Positions 22,948-33,211 of a stretch of DNA of 64,000 nt are shown here, piece after piece. The translations under genes and the position numbers were made by a program. Position 1 is the first letter of the stretch. Each line of letters opens with the position of its first letter. The notes below the pieces were generated by a model. The model made no database searches. It was not told the origin of the DNA and was given only the letters and a program-made list of their open reading frames with translations. The stretch spans positions 724,905 through 788,904 of the forward strand of contig ML681971.1 of assembly GCA_007922195.1 (NCBI GenBank). The letters are read 5' to 3'. Source of the DNA: Podocnemis expansa. Its lineage: Eukaryota; Chordata; Testudines; Podocnemididae.

Positions 22948-23165
22948 AAAAACAAACAAGGAGTCCTGTGGCACTTAAAGACTAACAAATATATTTATTG
23001 CATGAGCTTTAGTGGGAGAAAATCTCAGTTAATCAGATGCTTTGATGAAGTGAGATTTTCTCTCATGAAAGCTCATGCAATAAATACCTTTGTGAGTCTT
23101 GAAGTGCCACAGGACTCCTCGTTTGTTTGTTTTAGTGAACTAGACTAACATGGCTGCCCCTTTGG
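22948..23165. mobile_element. Foldback element, near-complete, inside the LINE
   Basis: Left arm AAACAAACAAGGAGTCCTGTGGCACTTAAAGACTAACAAAT...GAAAATCTCAGTT and right arm AAGTGAGATTTTCTCTCATGAAAGCTC...GTGCCACAGGACTCCTCGTTTGTTTG, then CTAGACTAACATGGCTGCCCCTTTGG. The arms pair over roughly 90 bases. The outer CCAAAGGGGCAGCC end is missing on the left. It interrupts the LINE. Confidence 0.85.
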
Positions 23166-23717
23166 ATCTTGAAAAATGTAATCTCAACTGGAAATACAAA
23201 ATGATGGGGTCTAAATTAGCTGTTACCAATAAAGATAGAGATGGAATCATTGTGGACAGTTATCTGAAGACCTTCATGCTGTGTGCAGTGGCAGTCAAAA
23301 AAACACTAACAGAATGTTAGGAATCCATAGGAACGGGATAAATAATACAGTAAATGTCATAACGCTCCACTGTATAAACCGTAATACACTCCCACACCTT
23401 GAATTGTGTGTGTAGTTTTGGTCATCCCATCTCAGAAAATGATACATTGGAAAAGGTAACACGCCACAAAAATTACTAAGTGTATGGAACAACTTTCATG
23501 ATGAAAGAGTGAAAACACTGTGACAGTACAGCCTGGAAAAGAGACCACTAAGGGAAGATATGCAGATCTGTAAAATCATGAATTGTGTGAAGAAAGTGAA
23601 TAAGGAAGTGTTGCTTATCCCTTTATGTAGCACATGACTTTGGGAGATTCAGCAGGTTTCAAACAAACATAAGGAAGTACTTCACACCATGCACAGTCAA
23701 CCTGGGTAACTCATTAT

Positions 23718-24120
23718 GGGTATGTCTACACTATGTGTTTAAGTTGACTTAAGTGCCCTTAAGTCGACTTAAACAGAGCCCTGTCTACACTGCAGGGCAA
23801 TAAAGTCGACTTTAGGGTCCAGTAAAGTCAACTTTATAAGGTCCACTTATAAAGTCGACTTTATTAAGTCAACTTAAGGCAATGTGGACTCACTAAGTCA
23901 ACTTAATAAAGTCAACTTAGTGCAGTGGGACCATTAAGTTGACTTTATAAAGTCAACTTAAGTCAGGGCATCCATTTAAAGTCAACTTTATAAGGTCAAC
24001 TTAATGTAGGGTGGACTCACTAAGTCGACTTAATGAGGTCCACTTAAAGTCAACTTTAAGTAGACTTTATTAAGTCGACTTAATAAAGTCGACTTAGCTT
24101 TTACAATGTAGACATAACCT
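23718..24120. mobile_element. Palindrome-filled element (AAGTCGACTT type)
   Basis: It starts GGGTATGTCTACACT and ends ATGTAGACATAACC, inverted ends shared with the TTTCGAAA-type elements. Between them I count 16 copies of the palindromic word AAGTYRACT (AAGTCGACT, AAGTCAACT, AAGTTGACT) in about 390 bases, many overlapping to form TAAAGTCGACTTTA-like 14-mers. No coding frame. It splits the LINE 3' part. Confidence 0.85.
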
Positions 24121-24208
24121 ATAAGAAGATGCCATAAAAACTAAAAGCATAACTGGTTTTAAGAAAGCACTTTCTGGAAGACAAGTCCAAGATAGTCAGG
24201 GACACAAT

Positions 24209-24706
24209 GTTCCCTCTTAAGTTTTTGTAGGCTGTGTGTTGGAACCAGTGTCCAAATTTATGTGCACCCCAGTGAGTGGGGTCAAACTTGTTGAATTTTT
24301 CTGTGCATGCTTTATTTTGTTTTGCGCGTGAGTTTCACAACCTGTGTGTGCGTGCATACGCACACAGCTTAGAGCAGGGGTGAGCAACCCAAAAGATGAG
24401 ACATTTTTAAAAATTGCTTCAATTATCAAGTGTTTTGAGAACTGCAATGGGTGTAGCCATCTGGTAGGGGATTGGGGGAGCTGGACCAGGGTCTCAAGGT
24501 TGGGGGAAAGAGCCTGGAACCAGGAATGGGCCTCCCACAGCATCCCCCAGTGGTGTTGGGTAGCCTGGAGTCAGGCACAGGATACCTGCAAGGTCCCTTG
24601 GTGGCTGGGTGGGGTCTGGAGCCCAGAGCTGCAAGGAGGCAGCCAAGGAGGCATACATGGTTCTGGAGCCACAAGTTGCAGACCCCTGGCTTAGAGGGAA
24701 CATAGG
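24209..24706. mobile_element. hAT-like element (ATGTTCCCTCTTAAG ends) with a nested hAT
   Basis: The outer ends AATGTTCCCTCTTAAG and CTTAGAGGGAACAT are relatives of the 2.9-kb element. The flanks GGGACACA and AGGACACA look like a 7-of-8 target duplication. The interior has GCGCGTGAG / GTGTGTGCGTGCATACGCACAC, as in the 186-bp relative at 32759. A second hAT sits inside near the right end. Confidence 0.7.
24375..24688. mobile_element. hAT-type element (CAGGGGTGAGCAACC), nested
   Basis: Starts CAGGGGTGAGCAACC and ends AGTTGCAGACCCCTG. A perfect 8-bp duplication GCTTAGAG lies at 24367-24374 and 24689-24696. The interior is 314 bp, GC-rich on the right and without transposase. Confidence 0.88.
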
Positions 24707-25204
24707 ACACAGCCCCATGCTCTGGGTGTCTCTTAATTTGATGGCCAGATGCTGGGACTGGACAACGGGATGGATCACTTGATAATTGTCCTGTTTTGTT
24801 CATTCCCTTTGAAGATCTGCCATTGTTCACTGAGAAGACAAGAAGCTGGGCTAGATGGGCTATTGGTCTGACCCAGTATGGTCATTCTTATGTTCTTAGC
24901 AAAGTAATAGCTTGACAGGAGATAGTTCACTATCCGTCATTCTCCTTTCAATAAGGGAGAGTTGTTAATTACAATGGGGCAAATTCTGCCCTCTTGTACT
25001 GGTGTGGCTCACTGGTCTGTTCTGGAATTGATGTGTGTAACTAAGGACAGAATTTGCTTCCCCTGTGTTTAGTAAAAAGGGGGAATCAAAGCTATATGTG
25101 CAAACTAAATGAGAAAATCCCTTCTTTTTTTTCATTAACAAGTAAACCTTCAAAAATAACTCCAGTTAATCCCAAGAGCAGGTAACTATTACTTATTGTA
25201 CTCT

Positions 25205-25341
25205 ACAAACAAGGAGTACTGTGGCACTTAAAGATTAATAAATTTATTAATAAAAGTTATTAATAAATTAGTGTGTTAGTCTTTAAGTGCCACAGGATTA
25301 ATTTGTTTTGCTGAACTAGACTAACATGACTGCCCCTTTGG
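25205..25341. mobile_element. Foldback element, internally deleted
   Basis: Arms AAACAAGGAGTACTGTGGCACTTAAAGATTAATAAATTTATTAATAAA and its inverse followed by CTGAACTAGACTAACATGACTGCCCCTTTGG. The central GAGCTTTCATGGGAG part is gone, so the arms meet at an AT-rich point. Confidence 0.75.
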
Positions 25342-25642
25342 AATTTACTATACTCTGGCTCCCTCTGGGTACCAGAGATTGAAACAACAGCCGTGTTCCA
25401 CAAATCTTATCCCATCCTTCTTTAATGTTTTTATCTTCTTTCCCTTTCAAGCTTTACATTGTATTATTCTAGGAATGCCTCTGTCACTGACACTGTGTTA
25501 GGGTTTACTTTTATTACCCACCTAGATGACACACTTCAGAACATCTGCCACTACTTGTGTAGTGACTCTGGTTTTAGAACTCAGAGAGGCTTGTTTTCAT
25601 GGGATAATTGTCTTGGGTGGAAATCTCAAAAGCACCTATGTG

Positions 25643-25807
25643 CAGAGCCATAACGCTGGTTTTTGCCACTTGGGGCGTGTTCTGATCAGAACACGCCCCT
25701 TGCCATTTTGGTGCTTGGAGCTGGCTCCAAGAAAGCTGCTGTTTAATAGAGCGGCTCCGCACTGTCTGGGGCTTTGCCCCAATGGCCCCACTGTAGTTAC
25801 GGCTCTG
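25643..25807. mobile_element. hAT-type MITE (CAGAGCCATAACG family)
   Basis: Ends CAGAGCCATAACG and AGTTACGGCTCTG with a perfect 8-bp duplication CCTATGTG (25635-25642 and 25808-25815). It carries the internal palindrome GGGGCGTGTTCTGATCAGAACACGCCCC. Confidence 0.9.
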
Positions 25808-25919
25808 CCTATGTGATATAGGTGTACAAATTCTATTGACTTTTATTACTCACTTAGGTGCTTTTTGAAAATCCTACCTTAAATTTGTACCTTAACTTCA
25901 TCTCTCTCATTTCCTTTAG

Positions 25920-26037
25920 GTTGAAAAACTGTATTTTTACCATCCAGGCAAAAGTTTGGCAGATCCACCCTTATCTAGCTTAGGCACACTTTTCCAAGCA
26001 TGTACATGGGCATTCTTCATACAAAAATCAGACATTT
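25920..26037 (+). CDS. Possible additional exon (weak)
   Basis: TCTCTCTCATTTCCTTTAG is an excellent acceptor-like tract. After it, phase 2 (the phase required by exon 5) stays open for 20 codons to a TAG; another phase stays open for 39 codons to 26037. It could be a terminal exon of the inferred gene, but no donor, conservation or poly(A) evidence separates this from chance. Confidence 0.22.
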
Positions 26038-26063
26038 AGACTTAACATTAGGAAGGACCCCAA

Positions 26064-26231
26064 CAGGAATGGCGCTAGGGTTTCTGGTGCCCCCCCTGCA
26101 GTGCATCAGATGCTGGCACAGATGAGTGACGTCACAGTGTGGTGCAATGGTGCAGTCCCCATTTTGGCGCCCCTCAAGCACCAGCATCCCCCTGCAATGC
26201 TTACTGCGCTTACCGTGTTGTGCTGGCCCTG
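26064..26231. mobile_element. hAT-type MITE (CAGGAATGGCGCTAG)
   Basis: Starts CAGGAATGGCGCTAGGG and ends TGTGCTGGCCCTG. The perfect 8-bp duplication GACCCCAA lies at 26056-26063 and 26232-26239. The inverted ends have decayed, but the duplication is exact. Confidence 0.75.
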
Positions 26232-26239
26232 GACCCCAA

Positions 26240-26485
26240 AGCCTTTTATAAATTCTGTCTGTTTCTGGTCCCACTTGTGCTAGTGTTACACTAGTGTGAA
26301 TCCACTCTACTATGTGTTGGGTGCTGATCAGCATTTGGATTGATAAGGGTACTTGTGTTAAAATGCCAGTAGTAAAGGGGGAGACTGGACACCTCAGGGA
26401 TACACTGGAGAGTCTCACCAGTTGGAGTTGGGATGCCAGGTGAGATGGACCATGAGCTGACCCAGTATAGCTGCTTTTATGCACA
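26240..26485 (+). mobile_element. CR1/L3 LINE 3'-end fragment
   Basis: The end GAGCTGACCCAGTATAGCTGCTTTTATG parallels the LINE tail at 24860-24895. Upstream bases, including CATTAGGAAGGACCCC before the MITE, may belong to the same copy. Confidence 0.5.
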
Positions 26486-26715
26486 TGCTTTTATCTGTGA
26501 TTCACATGCCCACCTGCAGTGAACAAGTCTTGTCCCAGCTTCATCACAGAACTGCCCAGGTAATGCTGTTGCAGGAAAAAGGGGCCAAACACCACGAAGA
26601 CCCTAAACTGCAATAAAAAATAGGATCGACACTGCTATGGCATCTATCAACCTAAGGTGAAATGGTAAAGGATAGCTTACACACTCCTTAAGGTAGATAA
26701 GATTTTATTAACAAA
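26486..26715. other. Unassigned
   Basis: Short unassigned stretch between a LINE tail and a foldback arm. Confidence 0.3.
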
Positions 26716-26718
26716 GTT

Positions 26719-26840
26719 CCAAAGGGGCAGCCTTGTTAGTCTAGTAAAGCAAAAAAAGCAAGGAGTCTTGTGGCACGTAAAGACTAACCGATTTATCACA
26801 TGAGCTTTCATGGGAAAATACACCACTTCATCAGACATAG
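26719..26840. mobile_element. Foldback element, left arm only
   Basis: CCAAAGGGGCAGCCTTGTTAGTCTAGTAAAGC...GTGGCACGTAAAGACTAACCGATTTATC...GAGCTTTCATGGGAAAATACACCACTTCATCAGAC. It gives the outer end CCAAAGGGGCAGCC that other copies lack. Confidence 0.8.
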
Positions 26841-28345
26841 CTCTTTTTATTAACAAAGAACAAGATAACAAATCCCCACCAAAGAGTCTTCCCAACATAC
26901 ACACACAAAAAGAGGGAATGAATGGAACAGGGAAATGTGAGATTGGCCCTCTCTTGCGGAGCCCCCATAAGTATATTCATGGTTCTGTTTCACTCAGCTG
27001 GGTGTTGTTCCCGAGATGAAGCCTGACTTCTGTCCAGACCCGTCTGCTTCTCATCCTGGTTTGACGCAATCTGCTTCAGGGTCCAGGTCCAAAGTCTTCC
27101 TACTGTGGCTCATCTGCTTTTGGGCCCAATGGCCAGGTCCAAGGCTCCACAAGTCCAATCAGTCTAGAGATCCACTATTCGTTTCAGAGACCCGAGCTGA
27201 CACATTAGTAGTAACCAAAGGCAAACTCTGGAATCCACTAGTTCTCTCCAAGGTCTCAAGGAGCCATACAATCTTTGGGGTATCCCAGGCAGCAATCTCT
27301 CACCAAAGACCACCACCCAAAGACCAACCAGGTAGAAGACCCCCCTCCACAAGCAGGTACCCTGTTAAAAACTGTCTGAAGTGTCCATCAGTGAGCTAGA
27401 TTCTTCCAGCCTCAGAGAGCTGTCCATCAAGCTTGCACACAGGCCTCTGAACAGTGTGCACGGTCCCTGAGTTCTGCGCACAGCCCTCACCTCTGGGCAG
27501 AATTCTGCACTCTGGCAGTCTGCCAAGTTTCTCTACATGCAGTATCAATCAACATGGTTATGTAGCATGAAACCTCCACTTCTGGGAAGGAGAAATATTA
27601 AACATAGAACATACCCATGTAACAATTTTTAAACAACCCCAACAATGTCACTGGTGACACTGCACTCTTAGAGCAAGTAATTGAACAGAAAAAGTAGAGT
27701 AGGGTTTCAGGGACAGCTGTATGGGTGCTGTGACCAGACATCCTGTTGCTTTTATCTGGAATGGCACTTTTATCGTCACAAGGAGGTAGAGTAATCAAAA
27801 TATCATCCAATAGCTAGATTAGCCTTTTCTGCAACTACCTGCCCCAAACTATTTATTAACCATTCTGCTGCACCCAGATTTTTCCCAGTGGCTAAAGTAT
27901 AATTTGATGGACTCTGGAGCCCTCCTAATATCTGGCCCCCCCCATTGACTCCCCAACCCCCCCTTTTGCCCCCTGTTACCTGGCTGGAGCTGCTCCCCTG
28001 AGCATGCATCTGAGTAATTTGAAAACTCCCCTAGCCTGGCTGCAGCTCCCAGAGCAGGGCAGAACATGTATTCCACCAAATTTTTCTATTTTGGGAGGCC
28101 CTGGAACCCTGGCCCCTCAAATTTGTGTTCCAATGTGTTCTGGCTTACTTTAACCCCTGCTTTTCCCCCCCAGAAACAGCAGATAAACCAGGGCATCGTG
28201 GGCAGCGCTGGAAGCCACCAGGGTCCATCAAGGGGTGGGATCCAGCCAAGAGCTCTCAAAGCATTATTGGAGAGCCTAGTGTGATGCTGGCTGACTTAGG
28301 AGGACCATTTATGATATTTAACATCAATATTTCTAAATTACAATA
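26841..28345. other. Unassigned 1.5 kb
   Basis: Moderate complexity with short frames only. The 127-codon frame at 27016-27399 has no recognisable domain. No terminal repeats identified. Confidence 0.3.
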
Positions 28346-28349
28346 ATCC

Positions 28350-31300
28350 ACCGAGGCAGAACACATACGCATGTCGGACAAGGTCACCTGAGCTGGAGAA
28401 CAGGACGCAACCTAAGAAAACGGGTTGCGTGGGTGCCCTGCCTAGGAGGAAAATGTGGAATGTAAGCAACAGACTACAATGTCTGGGCCTAGGCCATGTC
28501 ACGTGAACTCGAAGGAGAACACTAAAAGCTAGCGAAGAGACTAGCCATATAGGCGTGTCTCACACGAGAACCAAGAAAGGGAAGGCATAGAGCACCTGAA
28601 GGCTTTGCAGGAGCCATGTTGTCATGGACTGATCTGGTGACTACTGAGCACATAGGGAGAAGTAAGGGAATGACAATGCCCCTTATCTAGGATGCGGCCA
28701 AGCAAGCCGTCTGGTTAAAGGCGAGAAATAAGGATACAAGGTCATGAGACGGGCTGGGGGGGCAATTGAGGAGACCACAAGACACTAGCCGCCGTGTATA
28801 GAGTTGAGCCAAGCAGGACAGGGCCAAAAGCGTGCTAAATAATGACCTGGTAGCGCAGAAGCGTGTGTTTTCAGCTGAGCCAGCACCACGACCAGGCTCT
28901 CGCAGGAGAGAGGTTCCGGAAAAATATTGACCGCAAGGTGGCCTGAGGCAATGTTGATGAGATGGGCCTTCTAGGGCCCTCAAGGTGCTAGAATGTAAGG
29001 GAGGGTCCCGTTGGTCTAAGCTTGCAGGGTTTGCCTCTCAAAGTTCTCACTCAAGTGTGAGAGGGAAGGAGAGGGCCGGAAGAGCACTCTTACTACCATC
29101 TAGTCAGCCCCTTGGTGACCAAAGAATCGAAGGAGGGCCGTGAAAGGCCACGGGCTCAGTACCTATGGTGCTTGCCGGAGGGATAATGCTACCACTATGC
29201 CATGCCAGGGCTGCCAAGGAGGAAAACTCTTCAATATATGGATATTGAAGAACTCTGCTACCAAGGAAGTGTCCTTCTTAAGCTAGAGAATGGGACCGCA
29301 ACAAGGTGGCAGCTGCCGTATCTGAAGGGCACCCTGGGATCAGAGAACCCAACAAGTTTTCTCCTGGGAGGGAGCCAGAGGGCGAATAAAAGGGGTACAA
29401 CCCCAAACTGTTATATGTTGTATAGACTGGGTTCTCTGTGTATCACACCATCGGAATGGCAGTGGGCGTCAATGGGTCCTTGAGAAAGGCAAGAGGGGAC
29501 CGCAGAATTGCCAGGCACCACCAACACGCATGGGGAAAAACCGCAGTAGCACTAAGGGGCTATGCATGGCGTAGTGGGATGATCCCATGGAGAGGCAGGC
29601 TGGAAGGGGGGGGGGTCATGTCTTGCCAGGACATAAGACTGTAGGGCAAAAAAAAATTTACGCAAGTGCCCCGGAAGTAGGGAACCTTCTGTCTGACGTA
29701 GACAGCTGTCCAGAAGGCAGTGGATACCAAGGTGGGAACTATATGCGGGAGGGAACGCAAAGGGATAGACTTTCCACAGTTTCCCAACCTGTGGTACACA
29801 ACAAGGTGTTCCCCCTCAGGGTTTTAAAAGGGTGCCCCCGGCTGTGCTTTGGTGAGGTCGGGGAAGCATGGGATACATTGGAGAGGGTAGACCAAGGAGA
29901 GGGTTCCTGAGGTCGGCCCCTGGTTCCCACTAGATGACCAGAAGGTAGAGATGAGGAACCGTATGAGGGTGGGAAAACGGGGGGAGGAGTGCGCCATACC
30001 TAGGGCCTGTGCAGGGGTAAAACCCGCTCTAGAGATACCTTCCTGATGAAATAGCTATCCAGGTAACTGAATTGCTACACAGATGTGTCCCCTTAGTGTG
30101 CAGAGGAAATTCCTGTTGAAAGGGGGGTTGGGATCACAGCACAGAAGATGGTGGTGTGACCAGGGGCATCCCCTCCCCTTCCCCTGACCTGGAATGAGGG
30201 GGGCCTACCTTGGACACGCGTCATGGCCACAGGCACAGTCCTGTTGTGAGTAGGCTTCAGATGTGCGCGTCTCGGAGCCCCGCAGCAGCTGGGCTACAAC
30301 GAGATGTGCCTCCATCCCTCGATGAGGGGTTAGGGTGGGGAATGCGGTGGGGAGTATTTGGGAAGGAAGGCTGTTAGGAATAGGAGAGGGGCGGTTTCTG
30401 TCCTCGGGGAAGTCGCTGCTTAAGGGGTGAGGGGTGGTGGGTGGTAACTACGGTATGGGGATGCCGGCACCATAGGCGGGCATCGTATTGTCAGCCCCCG
30501 GTGTCCTGATCTAATTGTTGCTCCCACAATTGGGGAAGGGGGAGAACGAGGAAGGACTGGGATGGTTCCCACTGGATCTGCCTTCCCTATGGGGGGGGGG
30601 GGTTGGCCGTCTGCGGCAGTGACACCCTGGGGCCCTCTGCACCCTAAGGGTAAAGAGGGTGGCGGTGGTGAGAGGGGACCCTCCTTGGAGAGGGGTGGCT
30701 GAAGGCCGTCTTTCCACCATGAGTGAGGCGGGAAGGAATAATAGGTTGTCCCACCCAGGGAATTGGGCAGCTAAGTCGTGGGGGTGGGTCCGGGCGGGAG
30801 AAGGCTGAAATGTTTGGCCTCTCCCCGAGGATCCTGGGCTGTGCCCACCACAGAGAGGGTTTCAGGGGGAAACAGGACGTTCCCCTCAAAGGGCAGGTCA
30901 AGGACTGCCTACTGTGTGTTAGGGGGAGCTCTAGCCTCCCTAAGCCATGTTACCTCGTGGAGGGTAACCGCTGAGGCTATGGTGCAGGCAGCAGTGTCCA
31001 CGGCATCGCGGGCTGAAAGAAGGAGGTCTTGAGAGATTATGTTGCCTTCCTCCAGGAAGGCATCATACTCAGGCCTGGCCTCGGGTGGAAGCATATTTCT
31101 AAATCTCCTGAGTGACTCCCAGACATCCAGCAAGTACCTACTGGTTATAGCCAGGTTGTTTGCCACTCGCAGTTGAAAGGCCGATGAAGAATACGCCTTA
31201 CGGCCTAACAGATCCAGTTTCCTAGTCTCCCTGGAGAGGGAGAGGGGGTCCCTGGGGGGGTTCTCTGGCCCCCATTGCCATCTGGACCATGTCCCTAGGC

Positions 31301-31701
31301 GGAACTGGGTGGCTAGCAAGCGAGGGGTAGTCCGATCCGGGTACCCAATACTTCATGCTCGCCGTATCTGAAACCAGGTTGATGGAGCTTGGACTCTGCC
31401 ACCAGGAGTGTGCGAGGTCCCACATGCTCGGGTGGGGCAGGATTGCTAAAGGCACCATGGAGGCGAATGCTGGTCCAAACAGGGTATCAGGGGGGAGATT
31501 CAGGGGCTCCACCTCCAAACCTAAATGGACTGTGGCCCAGCACAGCAGGTCAAGGTGCGCCGAGAGGTTGCCCATAAAGGACTCCGGTGCCAGGGACAGC
31601 ATGGCACTGAGGGTCCACCGCAGAGGGGAGGGAGTTCCCTTAGGGGACCATTCTTGTGGCTAAAACTGGAAGGATGATGGTGCTGATGTGCAGTGCCGGG
31701 G
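28350..31701 (-). mobile_element. DIRS-type retrotransposon, decayed
   Basis: A block with higher GC than its flanks. On the minus strand 30800-31660 is a DIRS gag-like region (see next entry). The rest (28350-30480) has no identifiable reverse transcriptase, RNase H or recombinase motif; I assign it to the same element only by composition and position, so the left limit is uncertain. On the right it is cut at the Gypsy LTR tail at 31702. Confidence 0.55.
30820..31640 (-). pseudogene. DIRS gag-like ORF1, frameshifted
   Basis: Two overlapping minus-strand frames (31222-31602 and 30909-31319) give one continuous domain when the break near the G-run at 31252-31262 is allowed for. Shared words with the second DIRS copy at 60369-61163 include RKLDLLGRKAYS, FQLRVANNLAITSRYLL and ARDAVDTAACTIASAV (there RKLDLLGWKVYS, LQLRISNHSALMTRYVF, PWDALDTAARKMASAV). 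After a stop the frame continues with AVLDLPFEGNVLF, a typical ORF1 downstream motif. The nucleocapsid-like protein packages the element RNA. The frameshift and stop make it non-functional. Confidence 0.82.
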
Positions 31702-31715
31702 CCTAAAACTCCACA

Positions 31716-31733
31716 TCTGGCGACAGAGGATGG
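31716..31733 (+). other. Candidate primer-binding site
   Basis: TCTGGCGACAGAGGATGG follows directly on the LTR end ...ACTCCACA, where the tRNA primer would anneal. The tRNA species is not assigned. Confidence 0.5.
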
Positions 31734-31938
31734 GATTTGTGATGGAGTTGGCTATCCACAACAATCCTGGCAACTTTGGAAAACCAGAATGCAATGTAAG
31801 AAGCAAAATTTTATTCTACTGCGTGCATGGGGGTTGGGTTGTAGCTGTGAAAGCTGCTCTGTTTGCCTAAGGGCTAGCTGGGTATTCTGAAAGCTGATCT
31901 GCCTGTTGTTAAGTGAAGAGACAAACAATAACCACAAG

Positions 31939-32268
31939 CAGGGGCATCGCTGGCGCTGGGCACGCGGGGCACATGCCCCAAATCCCAGCGCCAGTGCCCT
32001 GGGTCTGGCGGCGCCCCCATCTCCGGCCCAATCAGGCCAGAGATCTGGGGCCCAGTCGCCCGTGGCTGCGGCAGCCCCGTCCTCAGCTGGGGATCCAGGG
32101 CTCAACCGCGGAGGCTGCTCCTGGCCCTGTCCCCAGCCATGGATCTGGGGCCCAGCCACCTGTGGCTGCTTCCAGCCCTTGCCCTGACTAAGGGGGCGTA
32201 GCCTGCAGCCAGGGGGCAGGGCCTGCGGGCCGTGCTCCGGATCCTTCCATGGGGCAGCGATGCCCCTG
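31939..32268. mobile_element. hAT-type element in the Gypsy leader
   Basis: Ends CAGGGGCATCGCTGGC and GCAGCGATGCCCCTG. The 8-bp duplication ACCACAAG is perfect (31931-31938 and 32269-32276). Same family as 4954-5278. It is GC-rich and non-coding, and younger than the Gypsy copy. Confidence 0.92.
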
Positions 32269-32284
32269 ACCACAAGAGGGCATC

Positions 32285-33170
32285 ATGGCTTTACTTACTA
32301 CAACCCTTGAAGCATTTGATCATTTGGCAAATTCGTGGCAGACGTATACAGTCCGATTTCAAAATTTTGTAATAGCAAACGACATAACTAATGAGAAGAA
32401 GGTACCAGTTTTTCTAACGGTCATTGGAGTTAAGACTTATAATTTGCTATGTGATTTGCTTTATCTGGAGAAGCTAGAGCAGAAACCTTACAGGGACTTA
32501 GTGGAAGTTCTGGAAGCCCATTTTTCCCCAAAGCCACTAGTAATTGCAATGAGGTATAGGTGCTACCAAAGGAACCAAGGTGAAGGTGAATCAGTTGTAC
32601 AGTTTGTAGCAGCTCTGCGGAAGCTGGCAGCACACTGTGACTTCAGGAACATGTTAGAGGAAATGCTGCGTGACAGGCTGGTTTGTGGCCTGCACAGTGA
32701 ATCAACACAGAAACACCTATTGACTGAAGGTGAACTCACCTTGCAGAAGGCTGTGAAACACTGTTCCCTCTAAGCTGTGCGTGTGTGCGCATGCACACAG
32801 GTCATGAAGCCTGCGCACACAACAAAATAAAGTGTGCACAGAAAAATTCAATAGTGCTAATATTGGTGCTCACAAAGAAATGTTTCTGCACACACAAAGA
32901 AATTGTTTGTGCACACAATCTACGAGTAATTAGAGGGAACATTGCTATGGAAATTGCAGTCTCTATGGAACACGTCACCCAAGACATGCAACAGATCAGG
33001 GTCAGCGTATGTAAAGTATCCCAACAACCTGCCCACAGGGCACCGGGGAGATAGGCATGTTACCTGTGTGGGAAGCAGAGTCACCTTGCATCAGAGTGCC
33101 AGTTTAAGGAACTACTGTTGACAACGTGGTAAGAGAGGGCACATTGAACGTGCTTGCAAACAAAGGAAGG
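32285..33170 (+). pseudogene. Gypsy gag, split by a MITE
   Basis: The ATG at 32285 opens a capsid-like frame (MALLTTTLEAFDHLANSW) that continues 158 codons to the inserted element at 32759. After the insert it resumes with EIAVSMEHVTQDMQQIRVS. Two CCHC zinc knuckles follow near 33057-33170, visible as CYLCGKQSHLASEC and a second C-x-G-H-C set, in a frame broken after 33054. Gag assembles the particle and binds RNA. The MITE, a stop at 33052 and a frame change inactivate it. Confidence 0.88.
32759..32944. mobile_element. hAT-like MITE (CACTGTTCCCTCTAA) inside gag
   Basis: Ends CACTGTTCCCTCTAAGC and TTAGAGGGAACATTG, the same as the 2.9-kb element at 19945. The flanks CTGTGAAA and CTATGGAA are an imperfect (6 of 8) target duplication. 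The interior is alternating purine/pyrimidine (GCGTGTGTGCGCATGCACACA) near the left end. The gag frame is continuous across it apart from the duplicated bases. Confidence 0.85.
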
Positions 33171-33211
33171 ATAAGCCAAACAGAAGAGGCAGACCTGAGA
33201 GAAATGGGCCG

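Larger units (their letters stand above)
18930..24895 (+). pseudogene. CR1/L3 LINE, decayed and split by four insertions
   Basis: One LINE copy on the + strand. Segments 18930-19944, 22889-22947, 23166-23717, 24121-24208 and 24697-24895 follow the CR1/L3 order. First comes a linker with CAGAGAAGCTAAATGAATTCTTTGC, then the reverse transcriptase N-terminal part near GACCAGATGGTATTCATCC, the catalytic region near GCAGATGATACAAAATTATTCAAG (FADDTKLF-like, 19897-19920), and the C-terminal part. The 3' tail is TTGGTCTGACCCAGTATGGTCATTCTTATG. Stops and frameshifts are frequent, so it is inactive. The inserted elements add about 4 kb. The joins restore continuous LINE sequence when one TSD copy is removed. 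Confidence 0.88.
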
